NCBI GenBank assembly: GCA_001304365.1
Contig: LJNA01000014.1
Coordinates: 1 to 14,803, forward strand
Source of the DNA: Syntrophobacter sp. DG_60
GTDB taxonomy: Bacteria; Desulfobacterota; Desulfofervidia; Desulfofervidales; DG-60
Direction of reading: 5' to 3'
DNA: 14,803 nucleotides
This document shows positions 7,200 through 14,803 of this stretch, piece after piece. The translations under genes and the position numbers were made by a program. Below the pieces are notes generated by a model that was not told the origin of the DNA, did not search any database, and saw only the letters and a program-made list of their open reading frames with translations. The stretch's first letter is position 1. Every line of letters begins with the position of its first letter.

Positions 7200-7877
7200 C
7201 TAGAAATATCCTAATGCTCTTAGTCTTTTCATGATTTTTTCTTTATCCTTACTTCTACCCTCTCTTTCTGAAGTTGCTTTTCCTAAATAAGTGCATGGTT
7301 CACAGCCTAATGAGCGATAACCTTTATCATAAAGCACACAATATGGCATATTATATTTTCTAATATAAGTCCAAATATCCACTTCAGTAAAATGAAGAAT
7401 AGGGTGAACTCTCAGATGTGGAGGATTCTCTCGTATGGAAAAGTATTGCTCTTTAGCTCTGGCTTCTTGCTCATCCCATCTTACGGCCGTTATCAAGGCC
7501 TGCCATCCATAATTCTCTATGCCATTTTGTAAAGGTAAAGTTTTAAGTAAATAACAACACTTTTCCTCATCTTCTGCTATTCTTAAAGTTTTTAAAGCAT
7601 TTTCATTTCTTAAAATAATTAGGTTTAATCTCCATTCTTTGGCTACTCTGTCTCTGAATTTGTAGATTTCTCTAAATTTAACAGAAGTATCTATGTTTAC
7701 CACGGGGATGACTACTTTTCCAAATTCTTGCTTTATTAAATGAAGTATAGTAGTTGAATCCTTTCCACCCGACCAAGCAACTGCTATCCTCTCCGAACCA
7801 AATCTTTCTATGGCTTCCCTTAGAATCATTCGGCTTTTTATTTCTTTTTGTTCTAAATCCCAATTCGGTACATTCAT
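7200..7877 (-). CDS. PP-loop ATPase of the CysD/PAPS-reductase family with APS-reductase-type cysteines
   Basis: This 225-residue protein is in the adenine-nucleotide alpha-hydrolase (PP-loop) family: SGGKDS at 36-41, then NIDTSVKFREIYKFRD (61-76) as in the ATP-sulfurylase subunit CysD. RWDEQEARAKEQYFSIRE (133-150) also matches CysD, as do TSEREGR (202-208) and the terminal ALGYF. Yet it carries Cys107-Cys108 followed by L-x-T-L-P-L, and GYRSLGCEPCT (186-196) with Cys192 and Cys195. That is the CC...CxxC set that holds the 4Fe-4S cluster of assimilatory APS reductases. The reductase's C-terminal E-C-G-x-H catalytic cysteine is absent, and it is far shorter than CysD (about 300 residues). No CysN or CysC is nearby. 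I infer an iron-sulfur PP-loop enzyme that adenylates or moves sulfur, possibly for glycan modification; a nucleotide or sugar-thiolation role is also possible. Confidence 0.75.
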   Translation of the reverse strand: MNVPNWDLEQKEIKSRMILREAIERFGSERIAVAWSGGKDSTTILHLIKQEFGKVVIPVVNIDTSVKFREIYKFRDRVAKEWRLNLIILRNENALKTLRIAEDEEKCCYLLKTLPLQNGIENYGWQALITAVRWDEQEARAKEQYFSIRENPPHLRVHPILHFTEVDIWTYIRKYNMPYCVLYDKGYRSLGCEPCTYLGKATSEREGRSKDKEKIMKRLRALGYF

Positions 7878-7922
7878 ATTTAATAGTTTAACCTACAATA
7901 TTTATTGAGATAAAAGGTACAT

Positions 7923-8630
7923 TCAAGCACTTTCAACTATTTTGCCTTCTTTTATGTAAAGAATTCTATCTGCCAGTTTTTCCATAAGGGCCATGTTATG
8001 TGAAACAACCACCATTGTTTTTCCTTGCTTTTTTAAACTTAGTATCTTTTCAATGCACTTTTTTTGAAAAGCTTCATCCCCTACTGCTAAGATTTCATCA
8101 ATCAAAAAAATATCTGCCTCACTATGAATTGCGATAGAAAAACCAAGTCTCAAATACATACCAGAAGAATACCTCTTTACAGGCATATCAATAAATTTCT
8201 CTAATTCTGAAAATTCAATTATTGAGGCCACCTTTTTCCTTATTTCTGAAATGCCCATGCCTAAAATGGCGCCATTCATAAAGATGTTTTCTCTCCCTGT
8301 CAGGTCAAGGTGAAATCCTGCCCCAATTTCTATTAAAGGAGCTACCTTTCCATTGACCAAGATTTTTCCCTTAGTGGGATAGGTTACTTTGGATATAAGC
8401 TTTAAGATTGTGGTTTTTCCTGCTCCATTTGGGCCATATAAACCTACACATTCTCCTTTCTTAACAGAAAGATTTATTCCCTTAAGTGCCCAAAACTCAC
8501 CTTTTGATAAATTATTTCTATTTCCTTTAAATTTAAATAAATTTACCAAATCTTCCCTTAAGGAGCGATGAAATATGTTGTAAAGATAATATTTTTTCCA
8601 TACATCTATTAAGTTTACCTTAACTTCCAT
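7923..8630 (-). CDS. ABC transporter ATP-binding protein of a polysaccharide exporter (Wzt/KpsT/TagH type)
   Basis: This 235-residue ATPase powers export of a lipid-linked polysaccharide across the inner membrane together with the permease just upstream. It has Walker A GPNGAGKT (66-73), the signature YSSGMYLRL (154-162), which is the form typical of polysaccharide and teichoic-acid exporters, Walker B IFLIDE (174-179) and the switch His211. The first ~45 residues, before the core domain, also fit this subfamily. It stops soon after the nucleotide-binding domain and so lacks the C-terminal carbohydrate-binding domain of long Wzt proteins. The start lies 4 bp after the permease stop with GAG bases directly before the ATG, which suggests coupled translation. 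Confidence 0.92.
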   Translation of the reverse strand: MEVKVNLIDVWKKYYLYNIFHRSLREDLVNLFKFKGNRNNLSKGEFWALKGINLSVKKGECVGLYGPNGAGKTTILKLISKVTYPTKGKILVNGKVAPLIEIGAGFHLDLTGRENIFMNGAILGMGISEIRKKVASIIEFSELEKFIDMPVKRYSSGMYLRLGFSIAIHSEADIFLIDEILAVGDEAFQKKCIEKILSLKKQGKTMVVVSHNMALMEKLADRILYIKEGKIVESA

Positions 8631-8634
8631 CTCT

Positions 8635-9408
8635 CTATATCACATCAGCAAATCTTTTCTCGGTGTGGATAAAAATCTTATAACTTAAGTAAAGCAATGT
8701 AAGTACAAAAAATAACATAATAAGATACTGCCAAAAAATTACACCCCTGCCCTCTATCACACATCTTCTCATGTTTTCTACAATAAATGTTAAGGGATTG
8801 AGAAATAAAATCAGCTTTAATTTAACAGATAGTTTATCAATAGAATAAAAAACAGGTGTGGCAAAGAACCAAAGCTGGATAAGGAAACCAGTGGCTAGTT
8901 TTACGTCTCGATAGTAGACATTTAAGGCAGACAGTACAAGTGATAAGGAAATAATAAAAACAAAAAGTAAAAAGAGCAAAGGAAGAAACCAAAAAATTTG
9001 TAAGGTTATTTTTATTTTAAAAATAATAATAAATAAAACATAAATCAAGCTGGCAATTAAAAAGTCTATAAATGCTACTGCTATACCTGAAAAAGGCAGA
9101 ATCTCCCTAGGAAAATATATCTTGGTAATCAAATTATAGTGATTGGTAAGACTAGGGATGGAATAATTAAGGGCAGATGAAAAAAAGCTCCAGGGAAGCA
9201 GGCCTGAGTAAAAAAACAACATATATGGATAATCTGTAATTTTTATAGGCATTACATAGGTAAAAACAAAGGTAAAGAGTAGCATCATGCTCAAAGGCTG
9301 AAGCATTGCCCATAATACTCCAATAGAGGATTGCTTATACCTTATAGAAAACTCCCGCCATATAAAAATAAGAAAAAGGTGTTGGTAATTCTTTAATCTT
9401 TTATACAT
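8635..9408 (-). CDS. ABC-2 type polysaccharide export permease (Wzm-like)
   Basis: This 257-residue membrane protein is the channel half of the exporter. The family hallmarks are the N-terminal amphipathic stretch FIWREFSIRYKQSSIGVLW (15-33), the following LQPLSMMLLFTFVF segment, YPYMLFFYSGLLPWSFF near residues 60-76, and YYRDVK in the middle, which is very conserved in ABC-2 polysaccharide permeases. About six hydrophobic segments are visible. The substrate, an O-antigen or capsule-like glycan on a polyprenyl carrier, is inferred from the family. The gene begins 21 bp after kdsB, with no clear ribosome binding site, and is followed at once by its ATPase. Confidence 0.92.
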   Translation of the reverse strand: MYKRLKNYQHLFLIFIWREFSIRYKQSSIGVLWAMLQPLSMMLLFTFVFTYVMPIKITDYPYMLFFYSGLLPWSFFSSALNYSIPSLTNHYNLITKIYFPREILPFSGIAVAFIDFLIASLIYVLFIIIFKIKITLQIFWFLPLLFLLFVFIISLSLVLSALNVYYRDVKLATGFLIQLWFFATPVFYSIDKLSVKLKLILFLNPLTFIVENMRRCVIEGRGVIFWQYLIMLFFVLTLLYLSYKIFIHTEKRFADVI

Positions 9409-9429
9409 AATGCAAAACGATAAAATTAT

Positions 9430-10278
9430 TTATTTTTTTAATTTTTTTAAGTCAGATGGTGCATTGATGTCTAGTGCTTGATGTCTAGTAATTACTACCC
9501 GGATAGGGTATCCATGCTCTAGAGCGCGCAGTTGTTCAAGTTTTTCTACCCTTTCAAGGGGAGTTTGAGGAAGCTTAACATATTTATCTAAAAAGCTCTT
9601 ACGATAGGCGTAAATACCTAGATGTTTATAATATATTGGAAAAACTTTATCACGGTCATAAGGAATAGGGTTTCTAGAAAAATAAAGGGCACGACCAGTT
9701 TTTGTAAATACTACCTTTACACAATTTGGATCACTGATTTCGTCAAGGTCTTTTATCTCTTGAGCCAACGTAGCCATAGGTAAGAAGCTGTTTTTTATCA
9801 AAGGTGCTGCTACTTCTTCTATAATTTCTGGATCAAAATAGGGCATGTCTCCTTGAATGTTTATAACAATATCCTCTTGCTCTAGATTTAACACACTAGC
9901 TGCTTCAGCCAAGCGGTCTGTGCCTGTAGGGTGGCCTTTTTTTGTCATTATGGTCTCCCCCCCAAATCCCTTTACACATTCAAAAATGCGTTCATCATCT
10001 GTAGCAACAACTACATCCTCAGGCAATGGGCACTTGGAGGCATTTTCATAGACATGCTGAATTATAGGCTTACCTTTAATCATTATTAAAGGTTTTCCTG
10101 GAAGACGTTTAGAACCAAAACGTGCTGGAATGATCACAAATACTTTGGGAGTTAGTGTATATAGCCTGTGTAAATCGCCTTTTGTAATCCTATGTCCACA
10201 TTCACAATTTAGATAAGACCTAAAATCGAATAGGATAACATCATATTGCCTACCACATCTTGGACAGATAATGGCCAT
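9430..10278 (-). CDS. kdsB: 3-deoxy-manno-octulosonate cytidylyltransferase with N-terminal zinc ribbon
   Basis: CMP-Kdo synthetase joins Kdo to CTP to give CMP-Kdo, the donor for the inner core of lipopolysaccharide; it acts in the cytoplasm. The catalytic domain starts near residue 46: VFVIIPARFGSKRLPGKPL (46-64), HPTGTDRLAE (116-125), INIQGDMP (139-146), KHLGIYAYRKSFL and LERVEKLEQLRALEHGYPI near the C terminus. Most KdsB proteins have D-E-P or D-Q-P where this one has D-M-P. The protein is 282 residues, about 35 longer than usual, because of an N-terminal ribbon with Cys5, Cys8, Cys25 and Cys27 (CPRCG...CECG). The ATG overlaps the leuS stop codon by one base (TAATG), which supports this start and so the fusion. 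Specificity for Kdo rather than a related acid sugar is likely but unproven. Confidence 0.88.
   Translation of the reverse strand: MAIICPRCGRQYDVILFDFRSYLNCECGHRITKGDLHRLYTLTPKVFVIIPARFGSKRLPGKPLIMIKGKPIIQHVYENASKCPLPEDVVVATDDERIFECVKGFGGETIMTKKGHPTGTDRLAEAASVLNLEQEDIVINIQGDMPYFDPEIIEEVAAPLIKNSFLPMATLAQEIKDLDEISDPNCVKVVFTKTGRALYFSRNPIPYDRDKVFPIYYKHLGIYAYRKSFLDKYVKLPQTPLERVEKLEQLRALEHGYPIRVVITRHQALDINAPSDLKKLKK
9464..9489. repeat. Short tandem direct repeat inside kdsB
   Basis: The 12-base unit TTGATGTCTAGT occurs at 9464-9475 and again at 9478-9489, a period of 14. It lies in the last codons of kdsB and is read in two different frames there (as TRHQ and LDIN), so it is a DNA-level repeat, not a protein repeat. 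Confidence 0.6.
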
Positions 10279-12857
10279 TAAACTACCATATTAATGAGTT
10301 TTTTTGGAACCCAAATGACCTTTTTAATTTGCCTTCCTGACAGGAGGGATTTAATGCGTGGGTCTTCTAAGGCCTGCCTTTTTACTTCCTCTTCAGATAT
10401 ATCCTCTAATACCTCAATCCTGCTCCTTACCTTCCCATTTATCTGAATGACAACCGATATCCTCTTCTCTTTAGCTATATCTTCATCCCACTTAGGCCAA
10501 TGGGTATCTGTGAGCCAGCCCTCTTTACCTAAATTATGCCAGAGTTCTTCAGTAATATGGGGCACGATAGGGGAAAGCAGTATGATTAAGGTCTCCATTG
10601 CCTCCCTCATAACTGCAGAAAACACGGGGTCTGCTTTATTTTTATATTTATCCCAGAGGCTGCTCGCTGTGTTTAAAAGCTCCATTAGTGCACTTATAGC
10701 TGTATTGAAATGAAAGCGCTCTTCTATGTCCATAGTCACCTTTCTTATTGTTTGATGCACCTTCCTCCTTAGTGCCTGGATATCCTCGTTTAGATTATCT
10801 CCACTATAAGGCATTACATCCTTAATATAAGGTAAGGCATCCCTATAAAGTCTCCATAATCTTTTTAAGAACCGGTTTGCCCCTTCTACCCCCCTTTCAC
10901 TCCATTCAAGATCCCTTTCTGGGGGTGCAGCAAATAGACAAAAGAGCCTCACAGTATCTGCACCATATTGCTCAATTAGCCTCTCGGGATCAACGATATT
11001 CTTTTTTGATTTAGACATCTTTTCTATACGGCCAACCATTGCCTCCCTTTCACAATGTGGGCACACCCTTTTTTTATCCCTTTCTATGGTCTCTTCAGGA
11101 AATAGATAGCCATGGGTAGGACAACTATATGTCTCCTTACATACCATCCCTTGGGTCAAAAGGTGGGTAAATGGCTCATCTATATTCAAATAGTCTAAAT
11201 CCCTCAATACCTTAGTAAGGAACCTTGCATACAATAGGTGCAAGATGGCATGTTCAATGCCACCAATATATTGATCTACCGGCAGCCAATAATCTAACTT
11301 TTCCTTATTAAATGGGGCATCCTTTTGGTGAGGTGTGGCATATCTTGCAAAATACCAGGAAGAATCTACAAATGTATCCATGGTATCTGTCTCACGGCAT
11401 GCCTCCCTCCCACAAATAGGGCAGCTTGTTTCATAAAAATTTTTATAATCTAACAGTGGAGAACCTCCCCTTTCCTTGACATTTACCTCTAAGGGCAAAA
11501 TCACAGGCAGATGCTCCTTTGGGACAGGTACAGTCCCACAATCTGGGCAATAAATAATAGGGATAGGAGCACCCCAGTAGCGCTGTCTAGAAATGCCCCA
11601 ATCACGTAAACGATATGAAACGACCCTTTTCCCTAACCCCTTTTCTTGTAAATACGATGTAATAGCCTCTTTTGCTACTTGGCTTGAAAACCCATTAAAC
11701 CCTTCAGAATTTACTAGTATCCCTTCACCTTCATAGGCAAATGTCATATCTTTTGAATCTAGTATCTCACCGGATGGTTGAATGACTACCTCTATAGGCA
11801 GATTATACTTTTTTGAAAATTCAAAGTCCCTCTGATCATGAGCAGGCACGGCCATCACTGCCCCAGTCCCATATTCTATCAATACAAAATTTGCTACATA
11901 GATGGGAAGCAATCCTCCCGTTAAGGGGTGAAGACAATAGGAACCTGTAAATATACCTTCCTTTTCTGTATCTTCTGCTATCCTTAGAGCCTGGCTTTGC
12001 TTTCTTATGTGTTCCATAAATTCCTTAACTTCTTTGCCTTTTGCCAATTTCAATGCCAAAGGGTGTTCCGGGGCCAAAGAGACAAATGTTGCCCCATAAA
12101 GGGTATCGGGACGTGTAGTAAATACATTGATAGTTTCTGGTCTTTCTTTTATGGGAAATGATATTTCTGTTCCATAGCTCTTACCAATCCAATTTTTTTG
12201 CATAGCTAAGACCTTTTCTGGCCAACCATAAAGCTTATCACAGTGCGCTAAAAGCTCCTCTGTATAGGCAGTAATCTTGAAAAACCATGAATCCTTTTCC
12301 CTTACCTCCACTTCATTACCACAGCGCCAGCAGCGTCCACCCTCTACCTGCTCATTTGCCAATACAGTACCGCAACTCGGGCACCAGTTTACTTCTGCTT
12401 TCTTTCGATAAACAATCCCCCTCTCATACATCTCTAAGAAAAAGATTTGCTCCCACTTATAGTACTCTGGGTCACAAGTAGAAAATTCCCTGTCCCAATC
12501 ATAACTAAAGCCCAAACGCCTCAACTGTTTTCTCATATAGGCAATATTCTCATAAGTCCACTTTGCTGGGTGCACTCTGTGCTCAATGGCTGCATTTTCT
12601 GCAGGTAGTCCAAATGCATCCCACCCCATAGGATGCAATACATTATATCCTCGCATGCGCTTATATCGGGCAACAACATCCCCAATAGAATAATTTCTCA
12701 CATGCCCCATATGGATGCGACCGGAGGGATAAGGAAACATCTCAAGTAGATAATATTTAGGCCTATCTTGTGTCTCTGTTACTCTAAATATATTTTCCCT
12801 TTCCCACTCTTTTTGCCACTTTATTTCTATCTTTTCTGGCTCATAATCCTGCTTCAT
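10278..12857 (-). CDS. leuS: Leucyl-tRNA synthetase
   Basis: The enzyme charges tRNA-Leu with leucine. At 859 residues it has the usual bacterial length. It shows the class I HIGH-type motif [11 protein letters not shown] (42-52), the zinc-binding CPSCG...CWRCG insert (159-180), the CP1 editing domain with the threonine-rich [12 protein letters not shown] (247-258) and the Asp-bearing [10 protein letters not shown] (337-346), further Cys pairs at 437-440 and 479-482, the KMSKS loop (613-617) and the C-terminal INGKVRSRI region (806-814). The frame extends six residues further to an ATG at 12875. The ATG at 12857 is preferred because AAAGG lies seven bases before it and the protein then starts [11 protein letters not shown] as in homologues. 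It overlaps the end of nusB by 17 bp. Confidence 0.97.
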   Translation of the reverse strand: MKQDYEPEKIEIKWQKEWERENIFRVTETQDRPKYYLLEMFPYPSGRIHMGHVRNYSIGDVVARYKRMRGYNVLHPMGWDAFGLPAENAAIEHRVHPAKWTYENIAYMRKQLRRLGFSYDWDREFSTCDPEYYKWEQIFFLEMYERGIVYRKKAEVNWCPSCGTVLANEQVEGGRCWRCGNEVEVREKDSWFFKITAYTEELLAHCDKLYGWPEKVLAMQKNWIGKSYGTEISFPIKERPETINVFTTRPDTLYGATFVSLAPEHPLALKLAKGKEVKEFMEHIRKQSQALRIAEDTEKEGIFTGSYCLHPLTGGLLPIYVANFVLIEYGTGAVMAVPAHDQRDFEFSKKYNLPIEVVIQPSGEILDSKDMTFAYEGEGILVNSEGFNGFSSQVAKEAITSYLQEKGLGKRVVSYRLRDWGISRQRYWGAPIPIIYCPDCGTVPVPKEHLPVILPLEVNVKERGGSPLLDYKNFYETSCPICGREACRETDTMDTFVDSSWYFARYATPHQKDAPFNKEKLDYWLPVDQYIGGIEHAILHLLYARFLTKVLRDLDYLNIDEPFTHLLTQGMVCKETYSCPTHGYLFPEETIERDKKRVCPHCEREAMVGRIEKMSKSKKNIVDPERLIEQYGADTVRLFCLFAAPPERDLEWSERGVEGANRFLKRLWRLYRDALPYIKDVMPYSGDNLNEDIQALRRKVHQTIRKVTMDIEERFHFNTAISALMELLNTASSLWDKYKNKADPVFSAVMREAMETLIILLSPIVPHITEELWHNLGKEGWLTDTHWPKWDEDIAKEKRISVVIQINGKVRSRIEVLEDISEEEVKRQALEDPRIKSLLSGRQIKKVIWVPKKLINMVV

Positions 12858-13269
12858 TTTTAAGCCTTTGATCATGGTAAATTGCGTCTAAGATACCATT
12901 TATAAAGGCACCTGAATGCTCTGTCCCATACCTTTTGCCCAGCTCTATAGCCTCATCAATGCTCACTTTAGGAGGCACATCAAGATAAATCATCTCATAT
13001 ACTGCTATACGCAAAGCGTTTCTATCTATGGGTGACATGCGCTCTAGACGCCAATTTGAAGAATACCGCTGAATTAAACTATCTATCTCTGCATTGTGCT
13101 TATTTATGCCCTTTACTAATGTCCAAGCATAATCTAAATAATTTAAGGAGGGCTCATAATTTTCACAAAAAAATTGCCAAATGGCCTTTAGATCGTTTCC
13201 TGTAACATCTTTTTGATAAAGGATTTTGAGCGCTGTTTCCCTTGCCTTATGCCGTGATTTTTTGGCCAT
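12841..13269 (-). CDS. nusB: Transcription antitermination factor NusB
   Basis: NusB binds boxA RNA with S10 (NusE) and helps RNA polymerase read through ribosomal RNA operons. The 142-residue protein is all-helical in pattern and starts with the basic [15 protein letters not shown] (5-19), the family's N-terminal signature. The C-terminal half holds the conserved block [17 protein letters not shown] (77-93), [14 protein letters not shown] (102-115) and [11 protein letters not shown] (120-130). The ATG at 13269 is chosen over a TTG two codons earlier. It overlaps the ribH end by 23 bp. The pairing of nusB with ribH is widespread in bacteria. Confidence 0.96.
   Translation of the reverse strand: MAKKSRHKARETALKILYQKDVTGNDLKAIWQFFCENYEPSLNYLDYAWTLVKGINKHNAEIDSLIQRYSSNWRLERMSPIDRNALRIAVYEMIYLDVPPKVSIDEAIELGKRYGTEHSGAFINGILDAIYHDQRLKNEAGL
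12865..12869 (-). promoter_or_regulatory. Ribosome binding site fixing the leuS start at 12857
   Basis: AAAGG lies seven bases before the ATG at 12857. The upstream in-frame ATG at 12875 has no purine-rich site before it. Confidence 0.6.
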
Positions 13270-13735
13270 GCCCAAATTTCTTGAACAAATTTATCATCTC
13301 TATAGTGGCTAAAGCAGCTTGCCAACCCTTATTTCCCATCTTAGAACCTGCTCTTTCAATGGCCTGTTCAATGGTATCTGCTGTAATAACCCCAAGGCCA
13401 ATAGGTATGCCTGTCTCAAGCTCTACCTGGGCAATCCCCTTAGTCACCTCTGCTGCTATATAGTCAAAATGGGGTGTATTCCCCCTAATAATTACTGCTA
13501 AGGCAATAATACCATTATAGCGGCCAGAATGGGCCATTTTTTTCGCAACAAGTGGGATTTCAAAGGCACCTGGTATACGCACCACCTCTATATCCTTTTC
13601 ATCAGCACCATGCCTTATTAAGGCATCCAGTGTCCCTTCTAAGAGACGCTGGCCCATAAATTCATTGAATCTGCTTAAAATAATCCCAAACTTTATACCT
13701 TCTGCCTTCAAATCCCCTTCCCATATCCTATGCAT
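13247..13735 (-). CDS. ribH: 6,7-dimethyl-8-ribityllumazine synthase
   Basis: The enzyme condenses 5-amino-6-ribitylamino-uracil with the dihydroxybutanone phosphate made by RibBA, giving the direct precursor of riboflavin; family members form 60-mer or pentamer shells. The 162-residue protein has [11 protein letters not shown] (16-26), [11 protein letters not shown] (52-62) and [17 protein letters not shown] (85-101), with His89 at the catalytic position, then [15 protein letters not shown] (111-125). The start at 13735 is preferred over the ATG at 13750 because GGGGG lies eight bases upstream and the shorter form lines up with known lumazine synthases. It follows ribBA by 57 bp, with a hairpin between. 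Confidence 0.96.
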   Translation of the reverse strand: MHRIWEGDLKAEGIKFGIILSRFNEFMGQRLLEGTLDALIRHGADEKDIEVVRIPGAFEIPLVAKKMAHSGRYNGIIALAVIIRGNTPHFDYIAAEVTKGIAQVELETGIPIGLGVITADTIEQAIERAGSKMGNKGWQAALATIEMINLFKKFGHGQKITA

Positions 13736-13743
13736 GTTAATAT

Positions 13744-13748
13744 CCCCC
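13744..13748 (-). promoter_or_regulatory. Ribosome binding site fixing the ribH start at 13735
   Basis: GGGGG(A) lies eight bases before the ATG at 13735, and overlaps the rejected upstream ATG at 13750, which has no site of its own. Confidence 0.5.
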
Positions 13749-13756
13749 ATTTGAGG

Positions 13757-13796
13757 TTAACCCTGTGGAATAAGTTATTCTATTCCGCAGGGTTAA
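13757..13796 (-). other. Strong intercistronic hairpin between ribBA and ribH
   Basis: TTAACCCTGTGGAATA (13757-13772) and TATTCCGCAGGGTTAA (13781-13796) are inverted repeats with 15 of 16 positions complementary and an 8-base loop. The stem includes the ribBA stop codon (13793-13795). On the transcribed - strand the one imperfect position is a C-A mismatch. No T run follows on either strand, so it does not look like a rho-independent terminator. It may protect or process the ribBA message, or tune how much RNA reaches ribH. Confidence 0.65.
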
Positions 13797-14803
13797 GGTA
13801 AAGATTTTTTCTTTACCTCTTCATTTGCCTCTAAACTTAATAGGTGGCCCATTTTTTTCTTTTTAGTCATTAAGTAATTGTAATTTTCTTTACATGGTAA
13901 GATCTCAATAGGTACACGTTCCACTACCTTTAACCCATAACCCTCTAGTCCAACAATCTTTTTGGGGTTATTAGTCATTAAACGCATCTTTCTTACACCC
14001 AAATCCCTTAATATTTGAGCACCTATCCCATAATCCCTTAAATCTGGCTTAAAACCCAACGTAAGATTTGCCTCTACAGTGTCTTTACCATGATCTTGCA
14101 AAACATAGGCCTTCATCTTATTGACAAAGCCAATGCCCCTCCCTTCCTGGCGCATATAGACAATCACTCCTTGACCCTCTTCCTCCGCCTTCCTCATAGC
14201 ACAATGAAGCTGAGCGCCACAATCACAGCGAAGGGAACTAAATACATCCCCTGTCAGGCATTGAGAATGGACCCTTACTAAGATAGGTTTATTTGAATCA
14301 ACCTCACCCTTTATCAATGCTAGGTGGTGATTTGTGTCTACATCACTCTCATAGACAATGGCTTTAAACTCACCCGCAATGGCTGTAGGCAATATAGTCT
14401 CTGCTATCCGCCTTACTAATGAATCATTTTTTAAGCGATAGGCAATCAAATCTGCAATGGTAATAATTTTTAGCCCATGTTGTTTGACAAATCGTTTAAG
14501 GTCGGGGACCCTTGCCATAGTGCCATCATCGTTCATAATCTCACAAATCACACCTGCTGGTTTAAGACCCGCCAGCCTAGCTAAGTCTACAGAGCCCTCT
14601 GTATGACCTGCCCTTACCAGAACCCCTCCTTGCCTTGCTTTTAAGGGGAATATATGCCCTGGGGTAATTAGATCCTCAGCCTTGGCATCATCAGTTATAG
14701 CCGTAAGGATGGTTACTGCACGATCATGGGCAGAAATACCAGTAGTTACGCCGTAACGGGCCTCGATGGACACAGTGAAGGCAGTTCCCTGTGGCGGCCT
14801 TGG
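13793..14803 (-). CDS. ribBA: Bifunctional DHBP synthase / GTP cyclohydrolase II (5' truncated by window)
   Basis: The protein supplies both inputs of riboflavin synthesis: the RibB half makes dihydroxybutanone phosphate from ribulose 5-phosphate and the RibA half opens GTP. The frame runs open to the right edge, so the first part of RibB, with its metal-binding start, lies outside; a GTG at 14773 is not the true start because family sequence ([10 protein letters not shown]) continues through it. The visible RibB part has [27 protein letters not shown] and [12 protein letters not shown]. The RibA part has the zinc set C-x10-C-x-C ([14 protein letters not shown]), [34 protein letters not shown] and MTNNPKK. 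Both active-site sets look intact. It is the first visible gene of the 12-gene - strand run. Confidence 0.95.
   Translation of the reverse strand, partial: PRPPQGTAFTVSIEARYGVTTGISAHDRAVTILTAITDDAKAEDLITPGHIFPLKARQGGVLVRAGHTEGSVDLARLAGLKPAGVICEIMNDDGTMARVPDLKRFVKQHGLKIITIADLIAYRLKNDSLVRRIAETILPTAIAGEFKAIVYESDVDTNHHLALIKGEVDSNKPILVRVHSQCLTGDVFSSLRCDCGAQLHCAMRKAEEEGQGVIVYMRQEGRGIGFVNKMKAYVLQDHGKDTVEANLTLGFKPDLRDYGIGAQILRDLGVRKMRLMTNNPKKIVGLEGYGLKVVERVPIEILPCKENYNYLMTKKKKMGHLLSLEANEEVKKKSLP

Noticed and set aside
7200..7877. Calling this gene cysD or cysH
   Set aside because: It is too short for CysD and has no CysN partner, and it lacks the C-terminal catalytic cysteine of CysH.
12858..12875. 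Upstream ATG for leuS
   Set aside because: No ribosome binding site; the ATG at 12857 has AAAGG at proper spacing and fits homologue starts.
13242..13463. Open + strand frame of about 73 codons opposite ribH
   Set aside because: It is the antisense shadow of ribH and nusB, whose motifs are complete; the peptide has no recognisable features. The other short antisense frames inside leuS, kdsB, ribBA and the glycosyltransferases were dropped for the same reason.
13757..13796. Rho-independent terminator between ribBA and ribH
   Set aside because: The stem is strong but no T run follows on either strand.
13736..13796. FMN riboswitch near the riboflavin genes
   Set aside because: The gap holds only a simple hairpin; there is no room for the multi-helix FMN aptamer, and any leader before ribBA lies outside the window.

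Overview
The window looks like a piece of an A+T-rich Gram-negative chromosome. The signs of an outer membrane are KdsB (activation of Kdo, a core sugar of lipopolysaccharide), three family 9 (heptosyltransferase-like) glycosyltransferases and a polysaccharide-type ABC exporter. The order ribBA-ribH-nusB-leuS is reminiscent of deltaproteobacterial/Desulfobacterota genomes. A thermophilic sulfate-reducing relative is a plausible guess from style alone, but nothing in the window proves the lineage.

Layout. On the + strand at the left: the 3' end of a TPR-repeat protein (to 172), a family 9 glycosyltransferase (224-1336) and, overlapping it, a UbiA-fold membrane transferase that resembles decaprenyl-phosphate phosphoribosyltransferase (1311-2153). 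Positions 2154-2437 carry no intact gene; this is where the two strands converge. Everything from 2438 to the right edge is on the - strand: twelve genes, read from right to left, with gaps of 57 bp or less and several overlaps. In transcription order they are ribBA (5' end cut by the window), ribH, nusB, leuS, kdsB with an N-terminal zinc ribbon, an ABC-2 permease, its ATPase, a PP-loop protein with mixed CysD and APS-reductase features, an alkaline-phosphatase/sulfatase-superfamily enzyme without the formylglycine cysteine, a divergent family 9 glycosyltransferase, a class I SAM methyltransferase and a long family 9 glycosyltransferase.

How the genes may work together. The right third (about 9430-14803) is housekeeping: riboflavin synthesis, antitermination, tRNA charging and Kdo activation. 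The left two thirds form an accessory surface-glycan locus, visibly richer in A+T. Glycosyltransferases and a methyltransferase would assemble and cap a lipid-linked glycan, the ABC pair would export it, and the UbiA-like enzyme may make a polyprenyl-phosphate-linked pentose donor. The least ordinary part is the PP-loop protein (7200-7877). It carries the CC and CxxC cysteines of iron-sulfur APS reductases but ends like the ATP-sulfurylase subunit CysD, and it lacks the reductase's C-terminal catalytic cysteine. It sits next to an apparently cytoplasmic sulfatase-superfamily protein. No sulfotransferase, CysN or CysC is visible, so sulfation of the glycan is only a hypothesis.

No tRNA, rRNA, CRISPR array, insertion sequence or convincing rho-independent terminator was seen.
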